A DNA stretch of 64,000 bases from the NCBI GenBank assembly GCA_030374805.1, contig JARGSG010000070.1, positions 248,001 to 312,000 on the forward strand, in the 5' to 3' direction. This document shows positions 31,403 through 41,671 of this stretch, piece by piece. This DNA comes from Gracilaria gracilis. Lineage: Eukaryota > Rhodophyta > Florideophyceae > Gracilariales > Gracilariaceae. How positions within the stretch are numbered: the first letter of the stretch is position 1; each line of letters begins with the position of its first letter. A program made the position numbers and the translations under genes. Below the pieces are notes generated by a model. That model worked only from the letters and a program-made list of their open reading frames with translations. It was not told the origin of the DNA and searched no databases.

Positions 31403-32497
31403 ATGGGCACCGGAAAAGGGTGGTCCGCACCAGAAACAGTTTCTGCTTGCCGTGCATTCATCACAGCTTCCGAAGATCCCAAGTCAGGGAGGGGAAAGAA
31501 AACTCAGCTCTTTGAAGCACAGGTTCTCAAAGCCTTCAAACAGTTTACTGATCGGGATCGTGTAACGTTTCCAAACATCACCTTCTTTGAAAGAACTGGT
31601 GATGCCATTATTCAAAGGTACAAAAAGGCCCGCGCATCTTGCGTAAAGTATGAACGCATCATCTTTGCTATTAAAGCAAAAAAACCAACTGGGTCTCCGT
31701 CGGAGGAGGATATCGAAAGAGCGGCACTTGCAGTTTATAATGGAGACGCAACAATAGGAAACATGTATACCTACTTTAACGACCAAACACTGTCTGCTGG
31801 GAGCCCTTTTCCTTATGTTCAAGCTATGAAATTTTTGCGAAGCACTCATGGTTGGGATATGCTAAATGCATCTCGGCAGAATTCAAAACTGCTATCACGT
31901 GCATCATCTTCAAACGAGGCTTGTTCAACTATGTCCACCTCACTGGGACAGGATGGTGAAGTGTCTGGTGAGAACTCATCTAATTTGGAAAAGTATGATG
32001 GGAGTGGACCAAATGGAATGCCTTCATCACCTCCGAAGGAAAAGCTGCGTCCGATCGGTAACAAGCGTGCCCTAGAAATTTCTAAGCAAGTGGCGGCATT
32101 GCATCGTGGGGCAGATGGAATCGATAAACTAGGAGAGGCTGCTCACAAGAGAAACAAATTATCGGAGCAGTTTCTGGAAATAGAGCAAAAGCAGTCCATG
32201 TTCAAGTTGTTTTCTATTCCGGGTACGGACCCTGCGATGCTTAGTCGCTTTTTGGATCTCACGCAAAGAGAGGCATTACGACGACTGGAAAGTAGCATAT
32301 GCCACAGTGAAACTGTGGCTGACGCCATTCCACCATCCGTACCACAAGGCGCTCCTTCCGCTGGTACTACACCTTTCATTAGGAATTCTTTTCCGAAAGA
32401 CCTTGGTGCTACATCGTCTTTTCCAAATAGTACAGAGACAAACAGTCTTGTACAAGGAGCAGGAGAGACAGACACTGGTGCGGAGAAAACGAGCTAA
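31403..32497 (+). CDS. Harbinger ORF1: Myb/SANT-like DNA-binding accessory protein
   Basis: The ATG is at 31403, 75 bp after a TATA box (TATATAAA near 31330). The protein is 364 aa. N-terminal trihelix/SANT-like residues include GWSAPETVSACRAFITASED, VLKAFKQF and ITFFERTGDAIIQRYKKARA, as in the NAM-associated/Myb-like ORF1 proteins of Harbinger. The middle is Ser-rich. The C-terminal half has a helical segment (KRALEISKQVAALHRGADGI onward) of the kind that contacts the transposase or forms dimers. In known Harbinger systems this protein brings the transposase into the nucleus and to the element's ends. The stop is 87 bp from the convergent transposase stop. Confidence 0.82.
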   Translation: MGTGKGWSAPETVSACRAFITASEDPKSGRGKKTQLFEAQVLKAFKQFTDRDRVTFPNITFFERTGDAIIQRYKKARASCVKYERIIFAIKAKKPTGSPSEEDIERAALAVYNGDATIGNMYTYFNDQTLSAGSPFPYVQAMKFLRSTHGWDMLNASRQNSKLLSRASSSNEACSTMSTSLGQDGEVSGENSSNLEKYDGSGPNGMPSSPPKEKLRPIGNKRALEISKQVAALHRGADGIDKLGEAAHKRNKLSEQFLEIEQKQSMFKLFSIPGTDPAMLSRFLDLTQREALRRLESSICHSETVADAIPPSVPQGAPSAGTTPFIRNSFPKDLGATSSFPNSTETNSLVQGAGETDTGAEKTS

Positions 32498-32583
32498 ATG
32501 TCAGCAGACTGTTTCTGTTGTATTGGGATTTCCTCTTTGTTTACTTCGGAGATAATAAAACTATATGTTTCTCAACCTCACAC

Positions 32584-33945
32584 TCACGTTAGATTCCCAT
32601 GCATATCCCATATATGCTGCACAAGGGCCTCCTTTAGTCGCCTGTGTAACGCTTTTACTTTGATATCATCCGCAATGTTTGCATGGGATTCCAGAAATCC
32701 TTGAACCGATTCATCTCGGATGGGCTCAAGTACAACATCAGTCTCGTCTTCTTCTTCTGAAAACATTGCGCTCCTGCCGCCAACCCCATCGCTACCGTAA
32801 AATTCTCGCCTCACCTCTACCGTCATGTTATGTAGAATGACACAGGCCTTCGCAATTGTTCGCATCCTTTCCACCGTCCAAAGCTCAGATGCATAGAATA
32901 AGTACTTGAATCGCCGAAACAATACGCCAAACAAGCGCTCCACACACTTCCTAGTACCTTCTTGTAGACTCCGAAATAGCTTCTCCTTGGCAGTGTTGCC
33001 ATCACGAATAGTTTTGATAAACACTTTCCAATCTGGATATATACCGTCTGTCAAATAGTAGAACCAATTGAACACCTTCCCGCTTATTGTGTATGACGGA
33101 CGCACCGGCGGGAATTGTCCACTCAAGACGTTTGAGAAATGCGCACTAACCTCCAGTATGTTCAGATCATTAAAAACTCCCGGCAAACCAAACTGAAACG
33201 ACCACACCCAGAGATCCAAGTCGCATATGGCTTCCATTCGCAATGTTGGAACCCCGTCTTTGCCTGTCATCAGGCCTTGGAGGGCCTTCGGGCAGTTCTT
33301 CCAAGTCCAGCCAGCGCAGTCCAAGCACCCGACGCAACCCGGGAACCCCACTGCAGCGAACTGCCGTTCAATGCGCTCCATATCTTCTGCTGTAGGCTCC
33401 CGCAGATACTCTCTTTCCCACCTCGCAACCACAGCTTTACAAAATTCGGTCAGACAGTTCGACGCCGTTGTTTCCGATATGTTGAACAGATCGTCGCAAA
33501 GGTCGGCCGGTATGCCGTACGCTAGTTGTCGTTGTGCGCACAATACCTTGAGCAAAGGAGATATGCCAAGCTTTCCAGTTGCGTCCGGACGCAGTCCTTT
33601 CCTAAAGAATTCAGATGTTGTAACAACGGAAGCGAACACTCGATTGAAGACAGCTTTTGGCATACGAAAACGAATTTCAAATGCCTCCTCCCCCTGCTCC
33701 GGCCCGCACTGCTCGGTTCCAGGCCTTCTTTCATCCATGGGCCAGAAGTATTTCTTCATGTAGTACATATGTGTACCCGCAAAATCACGGGAAATGTTAC
33801 CCGCTTTTCCAGGGAGGCTTCCACCCCGTTCTTGTTTGCATTGAATTTGCAATATACCCAAGCCGACCATCTGCATCCACACGGCAACCGCCAACGCACT
33901 GTCTTCGTCGTCATCTGACGCAAGCATATATTTGCGAGTGGCCAT
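32584..33945 (-). CDS. Harbinger transposase (DDE_Tnp_4)
   Basis: Intact 453-aa frame from the ATG at 33945. An N-terminal helix-turn-helix region (about 110-190: MPKAVFNRVFASVV, YGIPADLCDDLFNISETTAS) precedes the nuclease core. The first Asp is in GCVGCLDCAGWTWKNCP, the second in CDLDLWVWSFQFGLPGVFND, and the Glu in KCVERLFGVLFRRFKYLF, the D,D,E triad of HARBI1-like nucleases. AKACVILHNM near the C-terminus is also typical. It catalyses cut-and-paste transposition into TWA sites together with ORF1. No stop or frameshift is present. The upstream 900 bp of the element hold a GC-rich minisatellite. Confidence 0.92.
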   Translation of the reverse strand: MATRKYMLASDDDEDSALAVAVWMQMVGLGILQIQCKQERGGSLPGKAGNISRDFAGTHMYYMKKYFWPMDERRPGTEQCGPEQGEEAFEIRFRMPKAVFNRVFASVVTTSEFFRKGLRPDATGKLGISPLLKVLCAQRQLAYGIPADLCDDLFNISETTASNCLTEFCKAVVARWEREYLREPTAEDMERIERQFAAVGFPGCVGCLDCAGWTWKNCPKALQGLMTGKDGVPTLRMEAICDLDLWVWSFQFGLPGVFNDLNILEVSAHFSNVLSGQFPPVRPSYTISGKVFNWFYYLTDGIYPDWKVFIKTIRDGNTAKEKLFRSLQEGTRKCVERLFGVLFRRFKYLFYASELWTVERMRTIAKACVILHNMTVEVRREFYGSDGVGGRSAMFSEEEDETDVVLEPIRDESVQGFLESHANIADDIKVKALHRRLKEALVQHIWDMHGNLT

Positions 33946-34387
33946 TTTCCGGCGATCTTGAAAAAGGTGGTGACGCGGGCTTGGGGGTGGTCCGGTGCCG
34001 TTTAAGGCGCTACAGAAGTCAGAGCAGTACGGATATGGGGGTGGTTGGGTGCCGTTTGGGGCGCGACGGCAGGCAGAGGGGCACAGCAGAGCAGAGGTTG
34101 TTGTGGCAGCGCGAAGATAGAGGCGGTCGTGAAGTTTTTGACGCCAAGTTAAACTTGATGGCGTGGTGGTGGGGCTGTGTTGTGGCGTTCAGGACGGAGC
34201 GCAGTGGCGGGCAGGACACCGTGTTAGCAAGGAGGACGGCTTCGTGCAAAAATAATGAGGTTCTGGTGGGTAGAGTCAGGCAGCTGCAGCGAAAATGCTA
34301 CTGTGATCATCGGAATGGTGCACAGATTGTTAGAGTGGTTTGGCCATTTAAGGGCTGGCGCGGCGAAAAGCAGAGTATGCGACAAGT

Positions 34388-34728
34388 CAAAAGATAGCGT
34401 GGCAAGTCGGAGGATGGCGCGGCAAGGCGGAGGGTGGCGCGACAAGTCGGGAGGTGACGCGGCTAGTCGGGGTGTGGCGCGGCTAGTCGGGGGGTGGCGC
34501 GGGAAGGCGGAGGGGGGGCGCGGCAGGTCGGGGGGGTGGCGCGGCTAGTCGGGGTGTGGCGCGGGAAGGCCGAGGGTGGCGCGGCAGGTCGGGGGGTGGC
34601 GCGGCTAGTCGGGGTGTGGCGCGGCTAGTCGGGGGGTGGCGCGGGAAGGCGGAGGGTGGCGCGGCTAGTCGGGGGGTGGCGCGGGAAGGCGGAGGGTGGC
34701 GCGGCAGGTCGGGGGGTGGCGCTGTCGT
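34388..34728 (+). repeat. GC-rich minisatellite inside the Harbinger element
   Basis: Tandem variants of GGTGGCGCGGCTAGTCGGG, GGTGGCGCGGCAGGTCGGG and GGTGGCGCGGGAAGGCGGA, period about 20 bp, roughly 17 units. The array lies between the transposase start and the right terminal repeat. A hypothetical frame through it codes for Gly/Arg repeats but is not a gene. Confidence 0.88.
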
Positions 34729-34893
34729 TGCAAACTGAGTTGGATTTGCAACGAGTGGGAAGCTCGGATGTTCATTTCAATCCAAACGGTCACGAGATTT
34801 GGACCGTGTTCAAATCAGGACGGTCGACCAATGCATTCAATACACGTTCAATACGCTATGGATTGGATCGGAGCATGGGTGGCCATGCTCTAA

Positions 34894-35324
34894 GTCCTGC
34901 CGGTGGGTTAGCCACTGTGTATTTTTGGGCAATGCGGTGGGCAATTGTCAAGAGCAATTTCGTATCCATTTGTTTAATTGGGTTGTAGCGCTGCACAGTC
35001 ACCATTAGAAATCATACACTTTGGAACTTTTAATTGGCGAGAAACGTTCACCACGCCGTGTGCCGTTGGTTTGAACCGTTCATGGCGACAATCTGATGGC
35101 GCGAGCTCAAGGACGCGAAGCCGCGAGCTCAGATCAGATCCGTACTCGCGCACCGTACACACATTCGATCAAATCGTGCCTTCCACAGCAGACTGAAATT
35201 GAACCTTTCTTCTCTGTCCTGCTCCGCTGCGATCGGCTCGATCGTCGTCCACAAATACCTGCAATCTCAGCCCCAACGGGGTTCTTCCTTTCTGTTCTCA
35301 AACCGCCGCACCATCATCAGCAAG
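34894..35324. other. Upstream region of the ascorbate peroxidase gene
   Basis: No separate gene is seen. The frame from 35199 is in phase with the peroxidase, but it starts at a non-ATG codon. Confidence 0.4.
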
Positions 35325-36200
35325 ATGAACGCTTTCGTATCGCCCTGCTCCGCGCTACGCGCCATTTCATCCCCGTCGGCCGCGGCCACCGTGAGCAGCC
35401 GCAGCAGCTTATTTATTAGGCGACCAGCGTCATTAAGAGCGCGCGTGCCAACCTTGAGCAGGCGTTCTTTCACTATTCGCGCTGCGCTAGAGGATGATGT
35501 TCGTAAAGAGCTGTACAAGCTTTATGAACAGACGCCGTGCATGCCCATCATGGTACGTCTCGCTTGGCATGATTCTGGCACCTACAGCGCGGCTGAGAAG
35601 ACTGGTGGCGCAAACGCGTCGATTCGGTTCATGCCTGAGAAATCGCATGGTGCCAACAGTGGTCTGAACATTGCAATGGAACTTCTGGAACCTATCAAGC
35701 AGCAATTCCCGGATATATCGTACGCAGATCTTTACCAATTGGCAAGTGTAGCGGCGATAGAATTCTCGGGAGGTCCCAAGGTTCCGTTCCGGATGGGAAG
35801 ACAGGATGCTTCGGAAGCGGACTGTACGCCGGATGGAAGACTACCGGATGCAGATAAGGGAATGAGTCATTTGCGAGATATCTTTTATCGAATGGGCTTC
35901 AGTGATGCTGAGATCACTACTCTGAGTGGTGCGCATACGTTGGGTCGTGCACACAAGGAACGATCTGGGTTTGAAGGCCCGTGGACAAGGGTTCCGGTGG
36001 TGTTCGATAACTCGTACTACGTGGAGATCTTGAAGGAGAATCCTGACCCGGACTTGTTGCGTCTCACGAGTGATCTGGCGCTGCTGGATACGCCGGAAAC
36101 TAAGGCGCTGTGCGAGAAGTACGCCGCCGATCAGGACGCCTTCTTCGAGGACTACAAAGTGGCGCACCAAAAGCTTAGTGAGCTGGGTTGCTTTCAGTAG
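35325..36200 (+). CDS. APX: Ascorbate peroxidase, plastid-targeted precursor
   Basis: Single-exon 291 aa from the ATG at 35325. Residues 1-53 make a Ser/Ala/Arg transit peptide (MNAFVSPCSALRAISSPSAA, later SFTIRAA). The class I haem peroxidase fold follows: distal site MVRLAWHDSGTY with catalytic Arg, Trp and His; GGANASIRF; proximal haem ligand His in LSGAHTLGRAH; FDNSYYVEIL; LTSDLALLDTPE; and YAADQDAFFEDYKVAHQKLS. It reduces H2O2 with ascorbate, protecting the plastid. SYADLYQLASVAAIEFSGGP is typical of APX and not of cytochrome c peroxidase; the two are close, and the red-algal enzymes can be intermediate. No intron. Confidence 0.9.
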   Translation: MNAFVSPCSALRAISSPSAAATVSSRSSLFIRRPASLRARVPTLSRRSFTIRAALEDDVRKELYKLYEQTPCMPIMVRLAWHDSGTYSAAEKTGGANASIRFMPEKSHGANSGLNIAMELLEPIKQQFPDISYADLYQLASVAAIEFSGGPKVPFRMGRQDASEADCTPDGRLPDADKGMSHLRDIFYRMGFSDAEITTLSGAHTLGRAHKERSGFEGPWTRVPVVFDNSYYVEILKENPDPDLLRLTSDLALLDTPETKALCEKYAADQDAFFEDYKVAHQKLSELGCFQ

Positions 36201-36355
36201 CGATTGACGAACAACATCGGACAACATTATTACCTTCGTAGACAAGCGTTATCCCGCACTATACTACTAGAGAAGTAAAACAGTTTTGAGAAGCAAATCT
36301 TTCATTTCCATCATTTTCATCATGAAAATGAAGAAGAAAAAAATTTAGCCTCGTG

Positions 36356-36438
36356 TCTCCCGACCTAGAATCGAACTAGGGACATTTTGATCGCACGCGA
36401 ACTACAGTCAAATGCTCTGCCAACTGAGCTACCGAGAG
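36356..36438 (-). tRNA. tRNA-Tyr (GTA) with a 10-nt intron
   Basis: Cloverleaf on the minus strand: acceptor CTCTCGG paired with TCGGGAG; D-arm GCTCAGTTGGCAGAGC; anticodon stem TTTGA/TCAAA enclosing 17 nt that begin CTGTAG (anticodon GTA), i.e. a 7-nt loop plus a 10-nt intron after position 37; T-arm CCTAGTTCGATTCTAGG. Length is 83 nt with discriminator A, no CCA encoded. The A-box (TAGCTCAGTTGG) and B-box (GTTCGATTC) are present. A run of seven T follows about 10 nt downstream as pol III terminator. Confidence 0.93.
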
Positions 36439-36773
36439 AGGCACTTTGCTTGCAATGCGCGCCGAATCACAAATTATTTATTGCAGCCAGCCGTATTTTC
36501 TGCTTTTTCCATTGGACGTGCGCGATGGGCGCTGCGTCGCTCAACCGTTCCCCGCCGCTCAACCTCACACCGTCGATTCGCGCAGCATCTCCGTTTCTGC
36601 GAATGAATCATTGTCCCATATCTTAAATACGATAGATACGGCCATGTGCACCATCACGCCCCGTGAGCAGGCTCCACCTTCTTGTGGTCCTTGACCTGTT
36701 CGGCTGGTTGAGCTTGCCCTGCATATGATTTTTTCCCATCGCTGAGGTTTCCTTTGTTCAAGGTTAACACAAA
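36439..36773. other. Short intergenic between tRNA-Tyr and the HAD gene
   Basis: Nothing recognised; presumed 5' region of the HAD phosphatase gene. Confidence 0.35.
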
Positions 36774-38048
36774 ATGTGGTACAGAATGAGTGCTTTCACT
36801 GCACCTGCGCCGCTTCGACTTACGGCCTCCTCACGCCCGTTTCATACCGGTACAAAACGTTGTCAGAAACGGCCTTTTTCTATCGTCGACACACGTTGTA
36901 GAGCGTCTGTACAACCAGCCACTCCCTCACAGGCTGCCGTTCCAAGTGCCGATGCTTCTACTCGTCCAGCTATCAGGTTGCTGGCCTGTGACATGGTAAG
37001 ACCTTTTCAATAGCCTTCTCTTCACTGGTTCAATGCGCTAACTCTGGCCGGAATTCTCTGTACATAAGGATGGAACAATTCTAGACAGCACGTCATCAAT
37101 TTCTGCGCCGAATATCAGCGCGGTGAACAAGCTACTGGAGCGTACCGGCGTTTTGTTTGTTCCGGCTACTGGAAAGTCCAGGATTGGTGCCCTTCGTTCT
37201 ATGAAACAGCTTGGCAAAAGTTTGCAACAAAAGTATCCAAATGGGTGTCCTGGCGTTTATCTGCAGGGGCTTTTGGTGTTCAACACCGATGGTGAGGTGG
37301 TGTATGAGAACAAATGTGATGCAAGACTAACTGAAACTGTTACGACTATTGCCAAAGAAATGGATATCCCTCTCATAGCGTACAGCCGTGATCAAATTGT
37401 GTGCGAACAAAAACACGATTATATGGATCTTCTTCCGACCTATCATGTATGTTGAATGATTCGCAGTCGCACGCTCCTTATAACGCCGTATCAGCGACAT
37501 CTAACTGTTGTTCTTTGGGTTATTGTTAATAGGAACCGGCAGCGACGCAAATAGGTGATTGGGAAAGCGCATTCGACACGCAACCGCTGAACAAGTTTAT
37601 TTTCATGGCAGAGCCGCACTTTATTGAGCAACTACGGCCCGTAGTGGCTGAAAAAGTGGCCGACATGGGACACCTGACTCAGGCTCAGAGCAACATGCTT
37701 GAAGTACTGCCGCCAAATTCGTCAAAGGGTGATGGTGTGCGGCGTCTTCTGGATGATCTTGGCGTTCACCCACAACAAGTACTGGCCATTGGAGACGCTG
37801 AAAACGTACGTAGACCGCGTTGATTTCGCTGGAGCTTTTGGGATTTATGCTAACCAAGATTGCAATTCAACGCTGTATGTGAACAGGACTTGGAACTGCT
37901 GGAAATGGTGGGATACTCGTGTGCAGTTGGAAATGCACTGCCTTCCGTGAAGGAAGTAGCAATGTTCAAGGACCTTCCCACAAACGACGAACACGCGGTG
38001 GCGCACGCTATTGAGCGCTTCTTCTTCGACGACTTGTTGGAGCAATGA
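36774..38048 (+). CDS. HAD-superfamily (Cof-type) phosphatase, organelle-targeted, 4 exons
   Basis: Exons 36774-36995, 37069-37446, 37533-37805 and 37887-38048 give 344 aa. The introns are 73, 86 and 81 nt, all GT...AG, each with a CTAAC branch site. Residues 1-60 are a basic Ser/Thr/Pro-rich presequence (RLTASSRPFHTGTKRCQKRP), probably for plastid or mitochondrion; an alternative start is at 36786. Core motifs: motif I ACDMDGTILDST (split by intron 1), motif II VPATGKS, the C2 cap FIFMAEPHFIEQLRP region, motif III SSKGDGVRRLLDDLG with the Lys, and motif IV VLAIGDAENDLELLEMVG (split by intron 3). This is the Cof/YidA-type architecture acting on small phosphorylated metabolites; substrate is unknown. 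Confidence 0.85.
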
Positions 38049-38588
38049 ATAACGAACGAACGAAAGCAGTTTATATTTTGTTGCAAAGGGCCCTACAGCT
38101 ACAAAGCAATGTGCAGAGCGTTTGACCCTAGCAGGGCCGGTGCCAATCTGCGGTGATTAATGGGCGCCGCAGTGTACTGAAGAACGCGCTCAAGGGCCAA
38201 GCAAAGGTGGAGGTATTCTGCGCTTGGAGCCGTTCCACGCAATGCGCTGACCTTTTCAATGAATAAAGAGACATCGAGCGCTTGCATCATTTGCAGCGAT
38301 GCGCGTCAACATGGTCGATATCTCAGCGCACACTTGCCGCGCGGCGATTGGCGCTCGTTCGGTGCGCAAGCGCGTTGCGGCCAAACTGTTTTCGCCGTCA
38401 GATTTTTTACGCTGCTTTGCGGCGCGCATTTGTGTCGCGCTTGTCCGCTGCGAGCGATCGCCGCGCTCCCTCCCCAATATGCTCCGCCAATGCTTTTCAA
38501 GCTTGCGCTGGTCCACGGTTGCAACCTTTGCTGAGGGCTCCGCTTTCCGTCTTCACCTCGAAAGTTGACACTGTCTCACCGTTCAAAC
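38049..38588. other. Intergenic, upstream of the PDH E1-beta gene
   Basis: Several GC-rich overlapping frames on both strands; none has a recognisable motif. Confidence 0.4.
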
Positions 38589-39695
38589 ATGATCGCCACC
38601 ACAGCTGTGAGAGCGCTTCGTCATGTGCGTCAGTCCTGCGCGAGCCGCTCGCGTTCATTGCACGCCACGTCCCCGGCCGCCGTTCACTCAATGACATGCC
38701 GCGAGGCATTGAACACAGCCATCGACGAGGAACTCGCCCGTGATGATCGCGTGTTTGTAATTGGCGAGGAAGTTGCTGAGTACGATGGTGCCTACAAAGT
38801 CACCAAGGGTCTACATGCCAAGTATGGCGATCGTCGTGTTGTTGATACTCCTATCACCGAATCGGGTTTCACCGGTCTTGCCACCGGCGCTGCTATGGCT
38901 GGTTTGCGTCCCATCTGTGAGTTCATGACGTTTAATTTCTCTATGCAGGCAATTGATCATATTGTCAATTCCGCTGCAAAGACGCTGTACATGTCGGGTG
39001 GTCAAATCAACGTGCCCATTGTATTTCGCGGACCGAATGGAGCGTCAGCGGGCGTTGGAGCACAGCATTCGCAGTGCTTTGCGTCGTGGTATGGCTCTGT
39101 TCCAGGCCTCAAAGTTGTTTCGCCGTATGATGTTGAGGACTGTCGCGGGCTGCTCAAGGCGGCCATTCGCGATCCTAATCCCGTCGTTTGTTTAGAAAAT
39201 GAACTTATGTACAATGTCAGCTTCGATAACGTCCCCGACCAAGTGATGGATCCGGATTTCGTTCTTCCTATTGGGCAGGCAAAGATTTTGAGAGAAGGCA
39301 CTGACGTAACCATTGTGGGACATAGCAAGTGGGTTGGTTTCGCCGTTCAAGCAGCTGAGATTCTACAACAGGAAGGCATTTCCGCAGAGGTGATTAACCT
39401 GCGATCAATTCGCCCTCTTGATCGCAATACAATTACAGAGTCAGTCAAGAAGACAAACAGATTAGTCACCGTTGAAGGAGGATGGCCAACTTTTGGAATC
39501 GGTGCAGAGATTTGCGCTGCCGTTTTCGAATCGGATGCATTTGAATACCTGGATGCACCAGTTCAACGAGTATCTGGCGCAGATGTACCAACCCCATACG
39601 CTGAGAATCTGGAAGCAAGGGCGTTCCCCACTATAGAAGATATCACTGTAGCTGCTCGAGCAGCAATGATGAGGATGCTCCCGGAAGCGGCGTAA
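38589..39695 (+). CDS. PDHB: Pyruvate dehydrogenase E1 component subunit beta, mitochondrial
   Basis: Single-exon 368 aa. The ATG at 38589 opens a mitochondrial presequence rich in Arg and Ser ([20 protein letters not shown]), cleaved before [15 protein letters not shown]. Family motifs: [102 protein letters not shown] and [14 protein letters not shown]. With E1-alpha it decarboxylates pyruvate using thiamine diphosphate in the mitochondrial PDH complex. The strong match to the mitochondrial and not the plastid isoform ([12 protein letters not shown]-terminal [11 protein letters not shown]) is from family knowledge. No intron. It lies in the same window as a pyruvate-carrier gene, but there is no evidence of co-regulation. 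Confidence 0.95.
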   Translation: MIATTAVRALRHVRQSCASRSRSLHATSPAAVHSMTCREALNTAIDEELARDDRVFVIGEEVAEYDGAYKVTKGLHAKYGDRRVVDTPITESGFTGLATGAAMAGLRPICEFMTFNFSMQAIDHIVNSAAKTLYMSGGQINVPIVFRGPNGASAGVGAQHSQCFASWYGSVPGLKVVSPYDVEDCRGLLKAAIRDPNPVVCLENELMYNVSFDNVPDQVMDPDFVLPIGQAKILREGTDVTIVGHSKWVGFAVQAAEILQQEGISAEVINLRSIRPLDRNTITESVKKTNRLVTVEGGWPTFGIGAEICAAVFESDAFEYLDAPVQRVSGADVPTPYAENLEARAFPTIEDITVAARAAMMRMLPEAA

Positions 39696-40319
39696 AACAC
39701 GGTTATGCCGCAGGTACGCCAAGTGTGGTGCATGAATGGATAGAATTCATGTAACAGTTTTGAGAACAACGGTTTGTTTATTAGTTCAGAAAGGGTATCC
39801 AATATTTATGTCAAGTTAGAAGACTGGGCGGCGTGTTCCTCTGGACAATCAATGAAGAGGAAGAACAAAACAAGCTCTACCACAGAATACGCACATGTCG
39901 TTTTTGTTAGCATTGGAAGAAGGGCTCCTGCCTTAAGTGCGTGTGGTAGCTCGCATGATTAGACTTCGCAATACTTCGTCAGAAATAGCCATGGTGCGTC
40001 CGACTCTGTTGAGAGAACTGCTTGCGGGACCGAGAACATTACATACAAAGAATAAGGTTAGTAGGATGTCCCTGGTGAAAGATGAAAAGCTGCATGGCTC
40101 ATGACCGTGATGATGAATCATCACAGACCATGGGCAGTCTCAACTTGTCGACGTAGGATTAAGGGGGCTGCCCATGACGATGTGCGTAATCCTTCCCCTT
40201 CTACAAGCTGGTGAGGTGTGAACCACACCCTGTCTTGCGTCGCGGATCTGCCGTTGCCCATTACCAGGCTTGCTAAGCAACTTGTACTTTCTAGGCGAAC
40301 GAGTGGAAATGAAATGTCA
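39696..40319. other. Intergenic (convergent 3' regions)
   Basis: 3' regions of PDHB and of arogenate dehydrogenase meet here. No coding frame is supported. Confidence 0.4.
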
Positions 40320-41443
40320 TTACTTTTTTCTTTGAGCCTCGTTCTCCTCAGCCAGGTCAAGCATTTTCCTAATGTCCTTGAGGGCCGCTTCCATGTTGTC
40401 CAACTCCTGTCTCGCGTTTGGGTTGTACTTGTATAAACCGTAGTACAAGGCAAAGCTGTCCTTGCAGGTTGTATCCACCACTCCCAGGAGTGATTCATAA
40501 CCCCTTGTGTTAATTGGGGTGGATTCCACATGCAACTGGGCAAGCATACGGCCTGTATATGAAAAAGTGGCAGGAAGTTGATCAAATCGTATTAGTCAAC
40601 ATGTGTACGAGATGATTAGCATGTGCGCGACGTAAGCAAGAACGAACCTGTTGTGTGTGTGAGAAACTGGGTTGAGGCTGCATGTTTGTCATGTGTAGCG
40701 CAGTCCATAGAAACCATAGCGCATCCTTCAGCTCTCCAGATGTCGATGAACGCGTCACAAACGCTTTGATGCTTTGGGTTTACGCGAACAATGTCGTAAA
40801 CGAAGGGCAGACCCTTCCAAGAATATTTCCCACTTTCTGGACCGAACATAGGATGCGTGCAAACGATATTGGATGATGCGGGTAGGCATTTCAAAAGGAG
40901 ATCATGGGGATAGAGCTTGACGGAAAGCACATCCACCACTAACGTGTTCGCAAGCCTTTGTGGTTTGAAATAGAGTTGCGCATGGATGTTAGTTCGCTGT
41001 TGTCGCCCGCGGCACGGTTGAAAACTGGTTCCGGAAATGACTTACTTCTTGAGTGGAAAGTGAGAGAGAACGGTGGACAATGACATTATACTTGTGCAGA
41101 AAATAACGACATCGGGCTCACGGTCCATGAGCTTCTCTGCATGCTGGACGTATTCACAGCCGATAGCCTTGGCAGCTTCGAAGTAATTCCCCCGGCTTTG
41201 GCCAATAACGCTGTGGATGTGCAAGGCAATGGCAAAGGGCGGTAAGAATGGGGTTTAGTTAGTCAGTGAGTTGATCGATGATACAGCAAAAACGCGCGCT
41301 ACGAAAGAATTGGAAAGCACGAAAGCATACCGATGACCTTGTGACGCAAACCTCTTACCCAGAAACTGACCAAAGTTTCCGAAGCCAACGATACCAATGG
41401 TAAGGCGCTTTGAGGGCGGCTGACACTGGTTTTCAAACGACAT
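40320..41443 (-). CDS. Arogenate (prephenate) dehydrogenase, 4 exons
   Basis: Minus-strand exons 41443-41331, 41210-41046, 40955-40648 and 40552-40320 join in frame to 272 aa. Introns are 120, 90 and 95 nt, GT...AG. The Rossmann fold starts IGIVGFGNFGQFLGKRFA with GxGxxG. Then come VIGQSRGNYFEAAKAIGCEY, PDVVIFCTSIMSLSTVL, VDVLSVKLYP, IVCTHPMFGPESGK, MDCATHDKHAASTQFLTHTT, GRMLAQLHVESTPINTRGYE and LYYGLYKYNPNA, all typical of the plant/algal TyrA-type arogenate dehydrogenase. It oxidatively decarboxylates arogenate to tyrosine with NADP+ in the plastid. The frame is open upstream to an ATG at 41671, which would add 76 residues rich in Ser and Arg, a possible transit peptide; a splice-acceptor-like TTGTGCAG at about 41560 leaves the 5' end unsettled. 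Confidence 0.88.
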
Positions 41444-41671
41444 GGTAGTGAGAGTAGGGGTAAGACGAAGAGGGCGTGAACAACGAAGACTATGCGAACT
41501 CCTGAAAGTAAAAGAGACGAAAGCAGAGGAAGCTTGACGTACGGCGGGGAGCGGACCTGCACAACGACAAGGGTTGTTATAGCGGCATTGGGCGCCGGCG
41601 GAGCTTCCCGTGGCTCCGTAGCCACACAACGGTGCGTTTCCAGAGAGATGACCAACTGCCAGTAAAATCAT

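Larger units (their letters stand above)
31048..34890. mobile_element. PIF/Harbinger DNA transposon, complete, with TAA target duplications
   Basis: Terminal inverted repeats GAGCATGGCCACC (13 bp, perfect) bound 3843 bp. The flanking 3-bp duplication is TAA (31045-31047 and 34891-34893), exactly the TWA target of PIF/Harbinger. Inside are the two standard genes, tail to tail: a Myb/SANT-like ORF1 (plus) and a DDE transposase (minus). Subterminal TTCAATCCAA-type motifs recur at both ends. Both frames are open throughout, so the element may be mobile or only recently inactive. Confidence 0.9.

Noticed and set aside
34388..34728. CRISPR-like array
   Set aside because: The repeats are directly adjacent with no unique spacers, in a eukaryotic transposon.
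34255..34740. Gly/Arg-repeat frames such as VARLVGGWRGKAEGG
   Set aside because: They are translations of the minisatellite within the Harbinger element.
38565..38588. Eight-residue N-terminal extension of PDHB
   Set aside because: It begins at TTG; the ATG at 38589 starts a proper mitochondrial presequence.
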